DNA of 64,000 nucleotides. It comes from Streptomyces sp. CB01580. Lineage in GTDB: Bacteria > Actinomycetota > Actinomycetes > Streptomycetales > Streptomycetaceae. The stretch spans positions 143,814 through 207,813 of the forward strand of contig NZ_LIXJ01000002.1 in NCBI RefSeq assembly GCF_001905795.1, read 5' to 3'. The first letter of the stretch is position 1; every line of letters starts with the position of its first letter. The notes under the pieces are model-generated. The model saw nothing but the letters and a program-made list of their open reading frames with translations, did not search any database and was not told where the DNA came from. A program made the position numbers and the translations under genes. This document shows, piece by piece, positions 62,761-64,000 of this stretch.

Positions 62761-62820
62761 CGACGGCACCTCGAAGACATCGACGGCACCTCGAAGACGT
62801 CGACGGCACTTCGAGGTCAC
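62761..62820. repeat. 20-bp tandem repeat, three copies
   Basis: CGACGGCACCTCGAAGACAT at 62761-62780 recurs at 62781-62800 with one change and at 62801-62820 with several. It fills the convergent gap after the XRE-cupin gene and may form weak hairpins with TTCGAA-type cores. Confidence 0.7.
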
Positions 62821-62824
62821 GGCA

Positions 62825-63238
62825 CTAGCGCACCCGGTCCGTCTCCTCCTGGACGATGCTCACCCGCGTCCCCGGCCGCAGCCCCCACGACTCCATCGCC
62901 CCCGCCTCCGACTCGATCACGTGCCGGGCCCGCAGCCGGGGCAGCCCGAGCCGGCCCGGCTTCATCGTGCGGACGGCGATCACGTTGAACTTCCGGTCCA
63001 CGTACGCCACGTCGATGGTGAACCGCATCCCGAAGGTGTGCACGCTCCCGCACGGGGTGATCAGCAGGGCGCCGTCGATCCCGTCCTGTCCGAGCAGCCC
63101 CCGGCTCCTGGTCCGGTACGTGGCCGCGATCCGCAGCGGTATCGCCGGTGCCTCCGGTGTCTCCGGTGCTCTTGGCCCCTGCCCCTCACGTGCGTCGCTG
63201 ACCGTCAACATGCCGTTGCCATTGCGCCATTGAGCCAT
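62825..63238 (-). CDS. DUF192-family protein
   Basis: A 137-residue protein with the DUF192 pattern: TRSRGLLGQDGIDGALLITPCGSVHTFGMRFTIDVAYVDRKFNVIAVRTMKPGRLGLPRLRARHVIESEAGAMESWGLRPGTRV. Function is unestablished for the family. Its start (ATG 63238) has no ribosome binding site. A TACCGT hexamer 7 bases upstream suggests a leaderless transcript. It is divergent from the prepilin peptidase-like gene, and DUF192 genes occur next to Tad/prepilin peptidase loci elsewhere as far as I recall. Confidence 0.88.
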   Translation of the reverse strand: MAQWRNGNGMLTVSDAREGQGPRAPETPEAPAIPLRIAATYRTRSRGLLGQDGIDGALLITPCGSVHTFGMRFTIDVAYVDRKFNVIAVRTMKPGRLGLPRLRARHVIESEAGAMESWGLRPGTRVSIVQEETDRVR

Positions 63239-63341
63239 GGCCACGACGGTAGCGTCCGGTGACGGCCGCTGGGTCCGGAACGGTACGAGGTGGGCCCCAG
63301 GACCCATGACCCGTGTCCGGCGCCCGCCTAGGGTCGGCAAC

Positions 63342-64000
63342 GTGTACGCCATGCTGACAGCGCTCGCCGCACTCTGGGGAGCGGCGTCGGGGCTGCTGGT
63401 CCCGCGCGCCGCCTACCGGTTCTCCGTCGAACCGGAGGAGACCTGGCGCGACACCTGCCCCGAGGGCCACGCCCTGACCGGGGCCCTCGGCGGCTGGCTC
63501 GGCTCCGCGCGGTGTGCCGCCTGCGCGGAGGCGGTGCCGGTGACGACCGCCACGGCCGCCGGGTCCGGAGCCGGGGGCGGCGGTACGGGCGAGCCGGTCG
63601 GTGCTGCGGAGGACACGGCCGCCGGGCCGAAGGACGCGGATCCGGACTCGGCCCCGGACCCGGGCGACGCGCCGGGTGACGCGGACGCCGCGCTGCCCGG
63701 GGCCCGTTACGCGCCCGGTGTGCTCGTGCCCGTGGTCACCGCCCTCGCCTGCGCCGTCCTCGCGGCGGCCGTCGGCCCCCGCCCCGAGCTCGCCGTGTGG
63801 CTGCTGCTGGCCCCCGTCGGCGTGCTCCTCGCGGCCATCGACCGCCGGGTCCACCGGCTCCCCGACCAGCTGACCCTGCCCGCCGCCGGAGCGGTCACCG
63901 CGCTGCTCGGCGTCGCCACGCTGCTTCCGGCGCACGCCGGGAACTGGGTGTCCGGCCTCCTCGGCGGGGCCGCTCTCGGTGGCTTCTACTTCCTGCTCTT
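63342..64000 (+). CDS. A24-type prepilin peptidase-like protein (truncated by window end)
   Basis: The frame from GTG 63342 is open to the window edge (219 codons visible). Two N-terminal regions are hydrophobic (LTALAALWGAASGLLVPRAAY and GVLVPVVTALACAVLAAAVG). Between them lies an outer or cytoplasmic loop with CPEGHALTGALGG and CAAC-type cysteines, and an acidic Gly/Asp insert. The first catalytic Asp of the aspartyl peptidase is expected in LLLAAIDRRVHRLPDQLTLPAAG, which fits the A24 pattern. It would cleave the Flp and TadE signals. TAGGGT ends 6 bases before the GTG, so the mRNA may be leaderless. Confidence 0.78.
   Translation, partial: MYAMLTALAALWGAASGLLVPRAAYRFSVEPEETWRDTCPEGHALTGALGGWLGSARCAACAEAVPVTTATAAGSGAGGGGTGEPVGAAEDTAAGPKDADPDSAPDPGDAPGDADAALPGARYAPGVLVPVVTALACAVLAAAVGPRPELAVWLLLAPVGVLLAAIDRRVHRLPDQLTLPAAGAVTALLGVATLLPAHAGNWVSGLLGGAALGGFYFLL

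Overview
The window is high-G+C actinobacterial chromosome, almost certainly Streptomyces. The genes have strong third-position GC bias, GTG and TTG starts are common, and mycothiol and F420 enzymes, ECF-type sigma factors and a DasR-type dre site are present. The order msrA, metB, ilvA, greA, mca, trhA, pckG fits what I remember of the S. coelicolor core chromosome around SCO4956-SCO4979 (memory, not checked). No rRNA, tRNA, CRISPR array or intact insertion sequence was seen.

Layout. Positions 1-20000 hold core metabolism: gdhA, msrA, a TPR-like membrane protein, metB, ilvA with a divergent MarR gene, greA, mca with its DUF4307 neighbour, a PIG-V-like mannosyltransferase, a thioredoxin-domain protein, a TetR gene, a hemolysin III protein and pckG. 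Two translationally coupled pairs of sigma-like protein plus small membrane protein lie at 5571-6358 and 11472-12420. Positions 20000-28100 are more accessory: a frameshifted Ig-like remnant, a family 2 glycosyltransferase, an AlaA-type aminotransferase, an AraC-effector-domain fragment that ends exactly at a 173-bp MITE-like element, a secreted trypsin-like protease, and a TetR/siderophore-reductase pair sharing twin operators.

Positions 28200-34150 form a divergent D-amino-acid cassette: N-acyl-D-amino-acid deacylase and a D-serine dehydratase/D-threonine aldolase-like enzyme on one strand, and a PfkB sugar kinase, an IclR regulator and RidA on the other. A membrane Ser/Thr kinase and a GH18 chitinase with an upstream dre site follow.

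Positions 39419-51580 are a long collinear Tad (type IVb Flp pilus) locus: a zinc-ribbon protein, CpaB, CpaE/TadZ, two TadE-like pseudopilins, CpaF/TadA, TadB, TadC, an embedded histidine kinase and LuxR-type regulator, Flp pilin, a TadG-like protein, a lipoprotein and an OmpA-domain protein, closed by a strong hairpin. A candidate prepilin peptidase runs off the right edge at 63342. Between them, at 56958-58958 on the other strand, is a 666-residue membrane protein with a near-copy of the Flp pilin segment in its middle. It is followed by a calcium-loop motif and a large predicted extracellular region. It is my best candidate for an undescribed component of this surface system.

The remaining right-hand genes are a methyltransferase fused in frame to a TusA-like domain, an F420-dependent oxidoreductase, a DinB-like protein, a DUF3592 protein, a lipoprotein, an APC permease coupled to a zinc alcohol dehydrogenase, a divergent XRE-cupin regulator with twin operator-like sites, and a DUF192 protein. 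Many intergenic gaps carry short perfect tandem repeats (7, 15, 16 and 20 bp units).
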